From contig JAFGIT010000409.1 in the NCBI GenBank assembly GCA_016929465.1, positions 1-16,381 on the forward strand: DNA of 16,381 nt, in the 5' to 3' direction. Of this stretch, positions 1-7,354 are shown in pieces; position 1 is the stretch's first letter; the number at the start of each line of letters is the position of its first letter. This DNA is from JAFGIT01 sp016929465 [NCBI: Candidatus Coatesbacteria bacterium] (GTDB lineage: Bacteria; B130-G9). The notes under the pieces were generated by a model. That model made no database searches. It was given only the letters and a program-made list of their open reading frames with translations, and was not told where the DNA came from. The translations under genes were made by a program, and so were the position numbers.

Positions 1-1185
1 AACGCCTATTGCATGACGGTATTTGACAAGCATCTATACATTGGGACCTTCAATGACTATTCTGGCTGCGAGGTCTGGCGCACCGATGGCTCTCTGAACG
101 AGGGCGGCCCGGAGATGAACTGGGAGACGGTCAACTATGGAGGCTTCAAGTCATCTGGTTCGGGAGCAGCCAATATATGTGTTATGGATATGGTAGTATA
201 TAAGGACTCCCTGTATGCTGGGACTCATAACAGGTGCTGGGGGAGTGGATACACCACAGAGACTCAATGGAGTGCTGGTCGTATCTTCCGATTCGCGCCC
301 AATCAAAATGATTCCAGAAACTGGGATCTAGTCTGGGACGGTGTTGTTAATCCAGGGGGAGACCCTCCCAAGTACGCCCTCGCCGCTAGATGCTTCACCG
401 AATTTCAGAATAAATTATATGTTGGGCTATTTCATGACTCAGGCCATGACATATTTAATTCAGATGGTGGCTCATGGACGGGTGTCAGCAACATCGATGG
501 GGAGAACGTTAGCGACGTCATTGATCTAATAAACTTCTGTGATACGAATGAAGATCCACCGACAAACCATATGTATGCCACGGCCGGACAGGGCACTTCA
601 CAGCTCGTTTGGCGCACCGCCGACGGGATGAACTGGGAAGAAAGAAGCGAAGTTGGCTTCGGCGATGAAAACAATGAGAGCCTATTCTGCTTTGGGACCT
701 TTGGGAAAGCCCACGAGTTCAATGCTCTTTATGTAGGTACCTGGAACAACACTGACGAGGATGGAACTGGTACGGAAATCTGGCAAACGCCCAAGCCCGA
801 CAGCGATTGCACCTACATAACACTCACATCATTTGACGCAGCAGCGCAAAAAGACGGCTCAATTATGCTCCGATGGGAGACTGGCACCGAGCTCGGATCA
901 GCCGGATTCCACCTTTATCGGAGCGAATCCCCGGACTTCCGCTCCTTCGAGAGAATTACCCAAAAAATGATACCAGCTAGAGGCTCAGCGGCCGAGGGTG
1001 CGGTCTATAGAGCGCTCGATAAGTCTGTCGAACCAGGCACGCTCTATTATTATTTCCTGGTGGAAATAGACGCCAACGGAAAGATGTCCACGTTTGGCCC
1101 CGTTCAGGCAAGGGCAAAAGTCCCCATCCCCGAAACATTCGAGATGTACTCCGCAATAATCCAGATGGATACAAACGGCGTCTGA
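1..1185 (+). CDS. Secreted beta-propeller-like protein with C-terminal FnIII-like module (5' end missing)
   Basis: The reading frame is open from the first base. The first Met (position 13) has no ribosome-binding site, so this is probably the 3' part of a longer gene. At least four blade-like repeats carry the pattern LY(I/V/A)GT.N....G.E(V/I)W.T, with variants beginning LYIGTFN, LYAGTHN, LYVGLFH and LYVGTWN, several followed by DG..W. From about residue 278 an FnIII-like module follows, with a WETGTELGSAGFHLYRS core and a later YYYFLVEIDANG segment; this module is common at the ends of secreted proteins of environmental bacteria. No sortase or type IX sorting tail is visible; the protein ends in a short polar stretch. 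Enzyme activity cannot be inferred, and surface or extracellular binding is a guess. It is convergent with the next gene. Confidence 0.8.
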   Translation, partial: NAYCMTVFDKHLYIGTFNDYSGCEVWRTDGSLNEGGPEMNWETVNYGGFKSSGSGAANICVMDMVVYKDSLYAGTHNRCWGSGYTTETQWSAGRIFRFAPNQNDSRNWDLVWDGVVNPGGDPPKYALAARCFTEFQNKLYVGLFHDSGHDIFNSDGGSWTGVSNIDGENVSDVIDLINFCDTNEDPPTNHMYATAGQGTSQLVWRTADGMNWEERSEVGFGDENNESLFCFGTFGKAHEFNALYVGTWNNTDEDGTGTEIWQTPKPDSDCTYITLTSFDAAAQKDGSIMLRWETGTELGSAGFHLYRSESPDFRSFERITQKMIPARGSAAEGAVYRALDKSVEPGTLYYYFLVEIDANGKMSTFGPVQARAKVPIPETFEMYSAIIQMDTNGV

Positions 1186-1249
1186 GAGTTATCCTGATCC
1201 TCTCCATGCCGTATAGATGCGTCAGGCAATTCGAGCAAGGAGATCGAGA

Positions 1250-1265
1250 ATTCGCGATTGCGAAT
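1250..1265. terminator. Perfect stem-loop between convergent genes (possible terminator)
   Basis: A 6-bp perfect stem (ATTCGC / GCGAAT) with a 4-base loop GATT lies in the 96-bp gap between two convergent genes, 16 bases past the stop codon of the minus-strand gene. There is no T-run on either strand, so it is at best a weak or factor-assisted terminator, or a 3'-end stabilising hairpin. Confidence 0.25.
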
Positions 1266-1281
1266 AAGGGGAGTTCAAGTC

Positions 1282-2736
1282 CTATTTGGGCTCCAATGCC
1301 TTCAGCATGACATAGACCTCGTCTGATGGCCCAATGGTGTAATCCTCAACCTCCCCATCAGGCCTTCTAAGGCTAATCCTGCGTTGAAGCTCGGATGGAA
1401 GATTGCCGGGGTCGCTCTCAGCAGATATCTGCTCGGAAACCGACATAACATCTCCCAAGAGAGTCTTGCGTTCGCCCTGTCCCGCATACAACGACACGCC
1501 TGGCCTAAGATGGTCGAAGGCTCTCCTCCAACGAGAGAGCGGATTTGCCGGTCTTGGATTCCCGGCTCCATCTTTGCCATTCCCTCCTCCAACGGACAGC
1601 TGCCATCCATTGTTCATCCCTGCGCGGCTTCGCAGCTCATCGATCTCCTTCTGAAATATCTCATCCGAGGCGCGCATCTTGCGAATGTTGTCCGGCGCCT
1701 CGTCCACAATCTCCTTCAGCCAGCCCTCCATCCAGATTCGCTCCCGCTTCGCTTCTGAGGACGCGATATCCGGCTCATCCCTCGTCATCAAATTCAGGCC
1801 AAACGCCATCACTATCGAGATCGCGACTATCGCGCCAATAGCAGCATACATCGGTCCCAATTTGACTGACTGACTGGCATAGACGGGTCTTAGCCCTTCG
1901 CTCTTTCCGAATGCGAGTTCATCTGCCTTCAAGAGGTCAGCATCAGCGCTTGTCCGCAATAGGACTCCCCGTCTCTCACTCCAGGAATCTCGGAGTTTAC
2001 TCCTGCGAACTACCATCAGGATTGCCGTGCCGATGACTGCACTAGAGAACAGGAACGAGGCTATGCTGGCAGGAAATAGCATCAGCCCCATCATGGATAG
2101 CATTGTAGCACAATGTCCGGAGATAAATGAGACCAGCACCACGCCGATAACGACATATAATCCCAGATGGCGAGATTGCTTATTCATCGAGGGTATTGAG
2201 GCGATCAATAAAACGAGCGCCGCGATCATCACCAGAATAGTGACGCCGATTAATCCGCGAGTCGCCACGACCGCGATGAGCACTATGAAAAATCCATAAA
2301 TGGACCTCGTGAACGCATCGCGGGACAGAAATCCGCAGCAGCCGTTCGGCTTGCTCTTCCCTGCCTGACGACCGGTGTTGACATCGACCGTATCGCCAAA
2401 TGGGCTGCTCTTCCCTGCTCCATCACGAAAGAACAAGGCCGAGGCGCCGATGCTCGCGATCATCGCTGGTGCGAATGCCCCGAGCATGCATACGATCGAG
2501 ATCGAGAGACAACGCATCCGCAGAACGGAGGCCAGGGACGCCGCCATGACACTGGTTGCTATTGCGAGCAGGAGCGCCCCGGGTATCCTCGGACATGTGC
2601 TTGCAGTGGCCAAGAAAATCACAGAGAAGAGAACTGAGATACTCATCAAGGCGACGAGCCGGACTGCCCCTCCGAGCATATACATCGCCAGGATCGCCAG
2701 CAAGACCGCCGTGACTATCAGCGTCGAGTATTTCAT
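1282..2736 (-). CDS. Unrecognised polytopic membrane protein with a C-terminal soluble domain
   Basis: This 484-residue protein matches no family I recognise. Its N-terminal half is strongly hydrophobic, with about four membrane segments in residues 5-103. A polar loop (about 104-145, with an NGCCGF motif) follows, then about five more segments in 146-248 and one more near 298-322. Two soluble parts are visible: a linker of about 50 residues before the last segment, and a C-terminal domain of about 160 residues. That domain starts with charged helical sequence, has a Gly/Asn-rich stretch, and ends in a likely beta-rich unit (VSLYAGQG... and EVEDYTIGPSDEVYVML). An AGGAG directly abuts the ATG, which is unusually tight, so the true start could lie slightly downstream. 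It is transcribed alone, away from the dapL-type operon. A transporter or envelope-sensor role is possible but unsupported. Confidence 0.75.
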   Translation of the reverse strand: MKYSTLIVTAVLLAILAMYMLGGAVRLVALMSISVLFSVIFLATASTCPRIPGALLLAIATSVMAASLASVLRMRCLSISIVCMLGAFAPAMIASIGASALFFRDGAGKSSPFGDTVDVNTGRQAGKSKPNGCCGFLSRDAFTRSIYGFFIVLIAVVATRGLIGVTILVMIAALVLLIASIPSMNKQSRHLGLYVVIGVVLVSFISGHCATMLSMMGLMLFPASIASFLFSSAVIGTAILMVVRRSKLRDSWSERRGVLLRTSADADLLKADELAFGKSEGLRPVYASQSVKLGPMYAAIGAIVAISIVMAFGLNLMTRDEPDIASSEAKRERIWMEGWLKEIVDEAPDNIRKMRASDEIFQKEIDELRSRAGMNNGWQLSVGGGNGKDGAGNPRPANPLSRWRRAFDHLRPGVSLYAGQGERKTLLGDVMSVSEQISAESDPGNLPSELQRRISLRRPDGEVEDYTIGPSDEVYVMLKALEPK

Positions 2737-2829
2737 CTCCTATGCAGCCTCAGGAAGGCATTTGCATCGATCATAAATCGCCCATCTCCCGATTCACTCG
2801 ACGAGTTTTAATGGATCGCCACCATGATC

Positions 2830-2858
2830 ATTCTGACTCTCGAGGATGCAAACGTCAA
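2830..2858 (-). promoter_or_regulatory. Candidate sigma70-type promoter for the membrane-protein gene
   Basis: On the minus strand, TTGACG (2853-2858) is followed after 17 bases by CAGAAT (2830-2835). That is 5/6 and 4/6 agreement with consensus at ideal spacing, giving a leader of roughly 90 bases before the ATG at 2736. This is sequence match only. Confidence 0.3.
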
Positions 2859-2903
2859 CATTTCACGGCCCTCGGATACCATCTTGCTGGAACCGATGAG
2901 ACG

Positions 2904-2934
2904 AAAAAACCTCCTCAATCGATGCGAAGAGGAG
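2904..2934 (-). terminator. Terminator-like hairpin plus T-run on the minus strand
   Basis: CTCCTC (2911-2916) pairs with GAGGAG (2929-2934) across a 12-base loop. Read on the minus strand, the stem is followed by G and then six T (2904-2909). It could stop antisense transcription leaving the aminotransferase gene before it reaches the membrane-protein promoter. The long loop and short stem make it weak. Confidence 0.25.
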
Positions 2935-2940
2935 TAAATA

Positions 2941-2969
2941 TTGACATTGGGGTGCCCATTGGCTAGCTT
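2941..2969 (+). promoter_or_regulatory. Candidate sigma70-type promoter of the aminotransferase operon
   Basis: A perfect TTGACA (2941-2946) is followed after 17 bases by TAGCTT (2964-2969), which keeps the key T-A...T positions of a -10 element. Transcription would begin near 2976, about 40 bases before the chosen start codon. This argues against the GTG at 2970, which lacks a ribosome-binding site and would lie at or before the transcript start. Confidence 0.4.
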
Positions 2970-3017
2970 GTGATTTCTGCTTGGTTTTCTAATTCAATTG
3001 CTTCCTGGAGTATGGTG

Positions 3018-4181
3018 TTGTCCTTTGAATCGCGCAGGCTGAGTTTGCTCCCCCCCTATCTATTCGCACGACTTGATGCCCAAAAAAGAGAGGCACTTGC
3101 GGCTGGGGTCGATGTAATCGACTTCGGTGTCGGGGATCCCGACCTTCCGAGCCCGGACGAAGCGGTCGCGGCGCTTTGTGAAGCTGCAAAGCATAGCAAG
3201 AATCACCGCTATCCACCGTATAGAGGCACCCTCGAATTTCGAGAGGCGTGCGCGAGATGGCTTTTGACAAGACATGAGGTGCGGATCGATCCGGAGACTG
3301 AGGTCCTCGGGCTGATCGGCTCCAAGGAGGGCCTTGCCCATCTCGCTCTCGGCATCGTCAATTCGTCGGACGTTGTACTGTGTCCCGACCCGGGCTATCC
3401 CGTCTATCTTGCGTCAACAATTCTCGCCGGTGGAGAACCATTCAGAATCCCGCTGCTCGCGGAGCGCGGATTTCTGCCGGACCTATCCGCCGTTCCTCAG
3501 AAAATCGTGGAACGTGCGAGCCTGATGTTCCTGAATTACCCCAATAATCCGACGGGAGCGTGCGCAAGCGCGTCCTTCCTGAATGAAGCAGTTGGCTTTG
3601 CGAGAGCCAACGACATGGTCGTGTGCCATGATGCGGCTTACATAGATGTCGCCCTCGAAGGCCCGAAACAGAAGTGCATGCTGGCGACTTGCAGGGACAA
3701 ATCGAACATAATAGAGCTCTTCTCCTTCTCCAAGACCTTCAATATGACGGGATGGCGCGTCGCGTTCGCCGCCGGTGATCCAGAGCTTATCTCCGCACTT
3801 GGAAAGGTGAAGACGAACCTCGACTCCGGTGCATTCATGCCGATACAAACGGCCGTGATCGAGGCGATGCAGAAGTGCGATGATTTCCCGAACAGGATGG
3901 GAGAGGTCTATAGAGAGCGGCGGGACATCCTCCTGCCCGCGCTCGCAAAGGCCGGAATTGATGCAAAGCCCCCTCGAGCTGCATTCTACGTGTGGGGCAG
4001 AATCCGGAAGGATATCGGCTCCGCGACGCTCGCTGAGCAGATACTCGCCAGATGCGGAATCCTCGCCGCCCCCGGCGTCGCTTTTGGCCGGCATGGCGAG
4101 GGATATCTGAGATTTTCATTGACGCTTTCAACCGAGCGTGTTCGTGAGGCTGCAGACAGGCTTTCGAGAGTAAGTTTCTAG
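3018..4181 (+). CDS. dapL: LL-diaminopimelate aminotransferase-like PLP enzyme (DapL type)
   Basis: This 387-residue fold-type I PLP aminotransferase resembles the DapL branch. DapL converts tetrahydrodipicolinate and glutamate to LL-diaminopimelate and 2-oxoglutarate in one step, feeding lysine and peptidoglycan synthesis. Visible family marks are LPPYLFARLD at the N-terminus, GVGDPDLPSPD, HRYPPYRG, IGSKEGLAHL, DPGYPVY, NYPNNPTGA, CHDAAY, and the PLP lysine in FSFSKTFNMTGWR (Lys239). An Arg near the C-terminus (YLRFSLT) should bind the substrate carboxylate. TTG at 3018 was chosen because GGAG (3007-3010) lies 7 bases upstream; ATG 3012 or GTG 3015 would change only two residues. It is followed 10 bases later by the ATP-grasp fusion, so the two are almost certainly co-transcribed. 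Related aminotransferases can use other substrates, so a role in the neighbouring pathway is an alternative to lysine synthesis. Confidence 0.85.
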   Translation: MSFESRRLSLLPPYLFARLDAQKREALAAGVDVIDFGVGDPDLPSPDEAVAALCEAAKHSKNHRYPPYRGTLEFREACARWLLTRHEVRIDPETEVLGLIGSKEGLAHLALGIVNSSDVVLCPDPGYPVYLASTILAGGEPFRIPLLAERGFLPDLSAVPQKIVERASLMFLNYPNNPTGACASASFLNEAVGFARANDMVVCHDAAYIDVALEGPKQKCMLATCRDKSNIIELFSFSKTFNMTGWRVAFAAGDPELISALGKVKTNLDSGAFMPIQTAVIEAMQKCDDFPNRMGEVYRERRDILLPALAKAGIDAKPPRAAFYVWGRIRKDIGSATLAEQILARCGILAAPGVAFGRHGEGYLRFSLTLSTERVREAADRLSRVSF

Positions 4182-4185
4182 GGAG
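4180..4185 (+). promoter_or_regulatory. Ribosome-binding site that sets the fusion-protein start
   Basis: AGGGAG overlaps the last bases of the aminotransferase stop codon and lies 6 bases before ATG 4192. The in-frame GTG at 4189 would be only 3 bases away, so ATG is preferred. The arrangement suggests translational coupling. Confidence 0.6.
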
Positions 4186-4191
4186 ATAGTG

Positions 4192-6429
4192 ATGGTGGAG
4201 CCAAAGACCATAATGATTATAGGCGCCGGCATTCTTCAGCTGCCTGCCATTCGGCTTGCCAAGGAGATGGGGCTTATCACTATGGTTTCCGATATGAATC
4301 CCCGTGCGATCGGGATGAGATACGCGGATATACCGCTCATCGTGAGCACACGCGACATAGAGGGGACCGTTAGGGCGGCGAGGGATTACGCCACTCACCG
4401 CAAGATAGACGGGGTCATCACCGTCGGAACCGATGCCTCCAGGACGGTCGCGGCAGTTGCGAATGCCCTCGGGCTTCCCGGCAACAAGTTCGAGACGGCA
4501 GAAGTATCCACCAATAAGATCAAGATGCGGCGCCGGTTTCTCGAGCACAACGTCCCATCCCCCAATTTCAGGGGAGTGTGGACCCTGCAGGAAGCACACA
4601 GGGCAGCAGAGCAGCTCGGTTCGTGGCCTCTAGTGATGAAGCCCTCTGACAACATGGGCGCGAGAGGTGTCATGCAGGTCGACTCGATGGAAATAATCCC
4701 TGAAGCATTCCACAGAGCGAAGGAGGCCTCGCCGTCGGGTGAACTCATAATCGAGGAATTCATGGATGGTCCGGAGCTATCAATCGACGCTCTGGTCTTT
4801 GACGATGAAGTCAGATTCGTGGGAATTGCCGACAGAATCATCGGCTATCCTCCTTACTTCGTCGAACTGGGGCACACCATGCCGAGCACTCTCCCACAGG
4901 ACAAAATTGATGAGGCATGCGAAGTGATGAGGAGGGGGATAGCGGCACTGGGCCTCACAGTCGGCGCCGCCAAGGGGGACATTAAGGTCACCTCAAAGGG
5001 CGTTATGATCGGCGAATTGGCTTCCAGGCTCTCCGGCGGCTTCATGTCGAGCCACACATACCCCCTCTCGACAGGCGTCAGCAGCATCAAGGCCGCGCTC
5101 GAGATCGCCCTTGGAATGAATCCAACCGATCTCGAACCCAAATTCAGCAAAGTAGCGGCGGAGAGGGCCGTTTTCTGTGAACCCGGGCAGGTCAGGAGGA
5201 TATCCGGGATAGACGCGGCTCAGAAGGCGGAGGGCGTGGTCGATGTCGTCGTTCACGTCAGGCCGGGTGACTACGTACACCCGCCAACCTGCAACCTGGA
5301 CAAACCGATGAACATAATCACGATAGCCGACACCCGCGAAGAGGCCGTCCGCCTAAATGATCAGGCAAGGGACATGATCTCGGTAGAGATCGGAAAGCCG
5401 GTAAAACTCACTCATAAGTTGCTACGCGACAACGCGAGGAAGCTCTTCGGCCTTGTTTGTAGGGCTTGCGAAGTCTGCGATGGCAAGGATTGTCCCACAG
5501 GCGTCCCCGGTATGGGTGCGGTCGGCACCGGAGACTCATTCAGGGCCAACCTGGACGCTCTGCGCGATTACAAGATAAACGTCCGCTCCATTCATTCTGT
5601 GAAGAAGGCGGACACATCATGCGAGCTATTCGGGACATCAATGTCCTGTCCCGTCCTTGCCGCGCCGCTTACAGGAACTAATCTGAACATGGGTGGCGCC
5701 CTGACAGAGGAGGAATATGCGAAAATAGTCGTCAGCGGATGCAAAAAGGCTGGGACAATAGGCGTCGTTGGCGACGGAGCACTCCCGAAGATGTATCACG
5801 CCGGACTCTCCGCAATCGCGGAGTGTGGGGGCTTCGGCATCCCCATCTTCAAACCGCGTGCGAAACTCGAGGATATCGTGGAACGTCTCGATGCTGCCGC
5901 TAAGGTCAACTGCATTGCAGTCGGCATCGATGTCGATGCTGCCGCCTTCCTCACGATGGATTTGATGCAGCAAGCCGTTGAGACGAAATCGGTCAAGCAG
6001 CTGAGGGAGATAGTCAGTGCGACCGACCTGCCGTTCATTGTGAAGGGGGTAATGACAGTTTGGGATGCCGTCGCTGCCGTCGAGGCGGGAGCTGCTGCGA
6101 TCATCGTCTCGAACCACGGCGGACGTGTTCTAGATAACATGCCAGGGGCGCTTCACGTCCTTTCGGACATCGTCTCGGTTGTAAAGGACAAGGTCACGAT
6201 TCTCGTTGATGGGGGGATCCGGTCCGGGGCCGATGTTCTGAAGTGCATCGCGCTCGGGGCCGACGCTGTCCTAATTGGGAGGCCCATTTCTGTTGCCGCT
6301 TTCGGAGCGGGAATTGAGGGCGTCGAATTCTATATGAACTCGATCCGAAGGGAACTCGAGAACTCCATGATACTGACGGGCTGCGCAACAATCGCGGATA
6401 TCGGCAGAGATGTAATCTGCAGGACTTGA
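4192..6429 (+). CDS. Fusion of amino-acid-ligase-type ATP-grasp module to FMN-dependent 2-hydroxy-acid oxidase-like module
   Basis: This 745-residue protein has two complete modules. Residues about 5-415 form an ATP-grasp ligase: a Rossmann-like start (IIGAGILQLPAIRLA), the lid lysine Lys150 followed by a Gly-rich loop, EEFMDGPE, and catalytic metal ligands in GDIKV (Asp263) and ELASRLSGG (Glu275, Arg279). A C-terminal subdomain ends near ISVEIG. The pattern fits L-amino-acid ligase or carboxylate-amine ligase relatives that form an acyl-phosphate and an amide. Residues about 416-745 form an FMN TIM barrel of the 2-hydroxy-acid dehydrogenase/oxidase type: PVLAAP near its start, SNHGGRVLD with active-site His642 and Arg645, and the phosphate-binding DGGIRSG (Asp673) and GADAVLIGRP. 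This is the short clostridial-style variant whose N-terminus carries a CRACEVCDGKDC cysteine cluster. No signal peptide is seen, so it is cytoplasmic. Substrates are unknown. Confidence 0.85.
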   Translation: MVEPKTIMIIGAGILQLPAIRLAKEMGLITMVSDMNPRAIGMRYADIPLIVSTRDIEGTVRAARDYATHRKIDGVITVGTDASRTVAAVANALGLPGNKFETAEVSTNKIKMRRRFLEHNVPSPNFRGVWTLQEAHRAAEQLGSWPLVMKPSDNMGARGVMQVDSMEIIPEAFHRAKEASPSGELIIEEFMDGPELSIDALVFDDEVRFVGIADRIIGYPPYFVELGHTMPSTLPQDKIDEACEVMRRGIAALGLTVGAAKGDIKVTSKGVMIGELASRLSGGFMSSHTYPLSTGVSSIKAALEIALGMNPTDLEPKFSKVAAERAVFCEPGQVRRISGIDAAQKAEGVVDVVVHVRPGDYVHPPTCNLDKPMNIITIADTREEAVRLNDQARDMISVEIGKPVKLTHKLLRDNARKLFGLVCRACEVCDGKDCPTGVPGMGAVGTGDSFRANLDALRDYKINVRSIHSVKKADTSCELFGTSMSCPVLAAPLTGTNLNMGGALTEEEYAKIVVSGCKKAGTIGVVGDGALPKMYHAGLSAIAECGGFGIPIFKPRAKLEDIVERLDAAAKVNCIAVGIDVDAAAFLTMDLMQQAVETKSVKQLREIVSATDLPFIVKGVMTVWDAVAAVEAGAAAIIVSNHGGRVLDNMPGALHVLSDIVSVVKDKVTILVDGGIRSGADVLKCIALGADAVLIGRPISVAAFGAGIEGVEFYMNSIRRELENSMILTGCATIADIGRDVICRT

Positions 6430-6476
6430 TTAGATGCGCTTGCCCTTGCGAGATAGCACCGAGCGACACTTATGCA

Positions 6477-6492
6477 TGGCCTGGAAAGGCCA
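6477..6492 (+). promoter_or_regulatory. Perfect hairpin with GGAA tetraloop just before the ABC ATPase start
   Basis: TGGCCT (6477-6482) and AGGCCA (6487-6492) form a 6-bp stem closed by GGAA, a GNRA-type tetraloop. It ends 5 bases before ATG 6498. The only purine-rich ribosome-binding candidate (GGAAAGG) is in the loop and 3' arm, so folding could reduce initiation. Whether it works as a regulator is inference. Confidence 0.4.
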
Positions 6493-6497
6493 GATAG

Positions 6498-7262
6498 ATG
6501 GCTGAGAAGCTCGGATTCAGGTCAGTCTCATTCGTCAGGCTCGAGCCCAATCAGCCAGGAGAGCCCCACACCGGTAAACGCGCGGTCATCAGAGATGTGT
6601 CCTTCAGCGCGAGGGTGGGTGAGATAACGGTCATCGCCGGCCCGTCTGGCTCCGGCAAGAGCACGCTCTTGAGGCTGGCAAATCGACTGCTCCTGCCCAC
6701 GGCCGGGTCGATACATCTGAGCGGCCAGGACATATCCCTCCTGGAGGTCACCTCCCTCAGGCGCAGGGTCGGACTCGTCCAGCAGACTCCGGCACTCTTC
6801 GCCGGACCCGTTGTCGATAACGTCCTCTATGGCCCGAGGCTATTGCCAGAGAAACTCGATACGGACAAGGCGGAAGAGCTCGCGGCAAAGAGCCTTGCTA
6901 TGGCAGGCCTGGATGAGACATTCCTGCAAAGGAAATCCGACGAGCTCTCAGGCGGGGAGATGCAGCGAGTCGCCGTAGCAAGGATCCTCGCCAACCAGCC
7001 CGAAGTGATTCTGTTGGATGAGCCTACCTCATCGCTGGACCCCGCATCGACATTTGCGTTCGAAAGACGCATAAAGGCGCTAGGCAAAATGGAGGAACAT
7101 GCAATTCTATTCGTCACACATGACGTCGAGCAGGCGAAGAGGGTCGGTGACCGAGCGATTCTCATCGTCAACGGCAAGATCGAAGATGAAGGGCCACTCC
7201 CGGACCTATTCATTGCCCAAAAAAACGAGGCCACTCGCGCATTCGTGAACGGCGAGCTATAG
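6498..7262 (+). CDS. ABC transporter ATP-binding subunit (phosphate/UPF0014-like), orphan
   Basis: This 254-residue ATPase has the full motif set: Walker A GPSGSGKST (48-56), Q-loop at Gln96 (VGLVQQTPALF), signature LSGGEMQR (150-157), Walker B VILLDEP (170-176) with Glu175, D-loop SSLD, and H-loop His208 in FVTHD. The segment around DNVLYGPRL resembles PstB-type and YbbL/FetA-type subunits, which serve phosphate uptake or metal export. A 26-residue N-terminal part with an acidic, proline-rich insertion before the first strand is longer than usual. No permease or binding-protein gene is adjacent on this strand; the next gene is convergent nrdD. It must therefore pair with a membrane subunit elsewhere or be exchangeable among transporters. 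It follows the fusion gene by 68 bases and may share its transcript. Confidence 0.85.
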   Translation: MAEKLGFRSVSFVRLEPNQPGEPHTGKRAVIRDVSFSARVGEITVIAGPSGSGKSTLLRLANRLLLPTAGSIHLSGQDISLLEVTSLRRRVGLVQQTPALFAGPVVDNVLYGPRLLPEKLDTDKAEELAAKSLAMAGLDETFLQRKSDELSGGEMQRVAVARILANQPEVILLDEPTSSLDPASTFAFERRIKALGKMEEHAILFVTHDVEQAKRVGDRAILIVNGKIEDEGPLPDLFIAQKNEATRAFVNGEL

Positions 7263-7354
7263 CCGCCTGCGCTTCCTTCGCTTGCCTCATGAGGTCACAC
7301 CGAAACCCCGAAAATCGGAACGACCCATTGGAGGGTGCAGAATATCAGTCTGCT

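Noticed and set aside
2742-2966. 74-codon plus-strand frame in the gap before the aminotransferase
   Set aside because: It has no ribosome-binding site, covers the divergent promoter region, and shows no domain or compositional sign of coding.
2970-3017. Longer aminotransferase start at GTG 2970
   Set aside because: There is no Shine-Dalgarno, it lies at or before the predicted transcript start, and the extra residues do not resemble DapL N-termini.
3483-4599. Minus-strand open frames of 203 and 254 codons opposite the aminotransferase and fusion genes
   Set aside because: They are antisense to well-conserved enzymes, low in hydrophobic core patterns and rich in Arg/Pro/Cys, as expected of shadow frames in G+C-rich coding DNA.
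7286-7318. Short palindromes (CCTCATGAGG and CCGA-AAA-TCGG) between the ABC ATPase and nrdD as a terminator
   Set aside because: Stems are only 4-5 bp, and no T-run follows on either strand.
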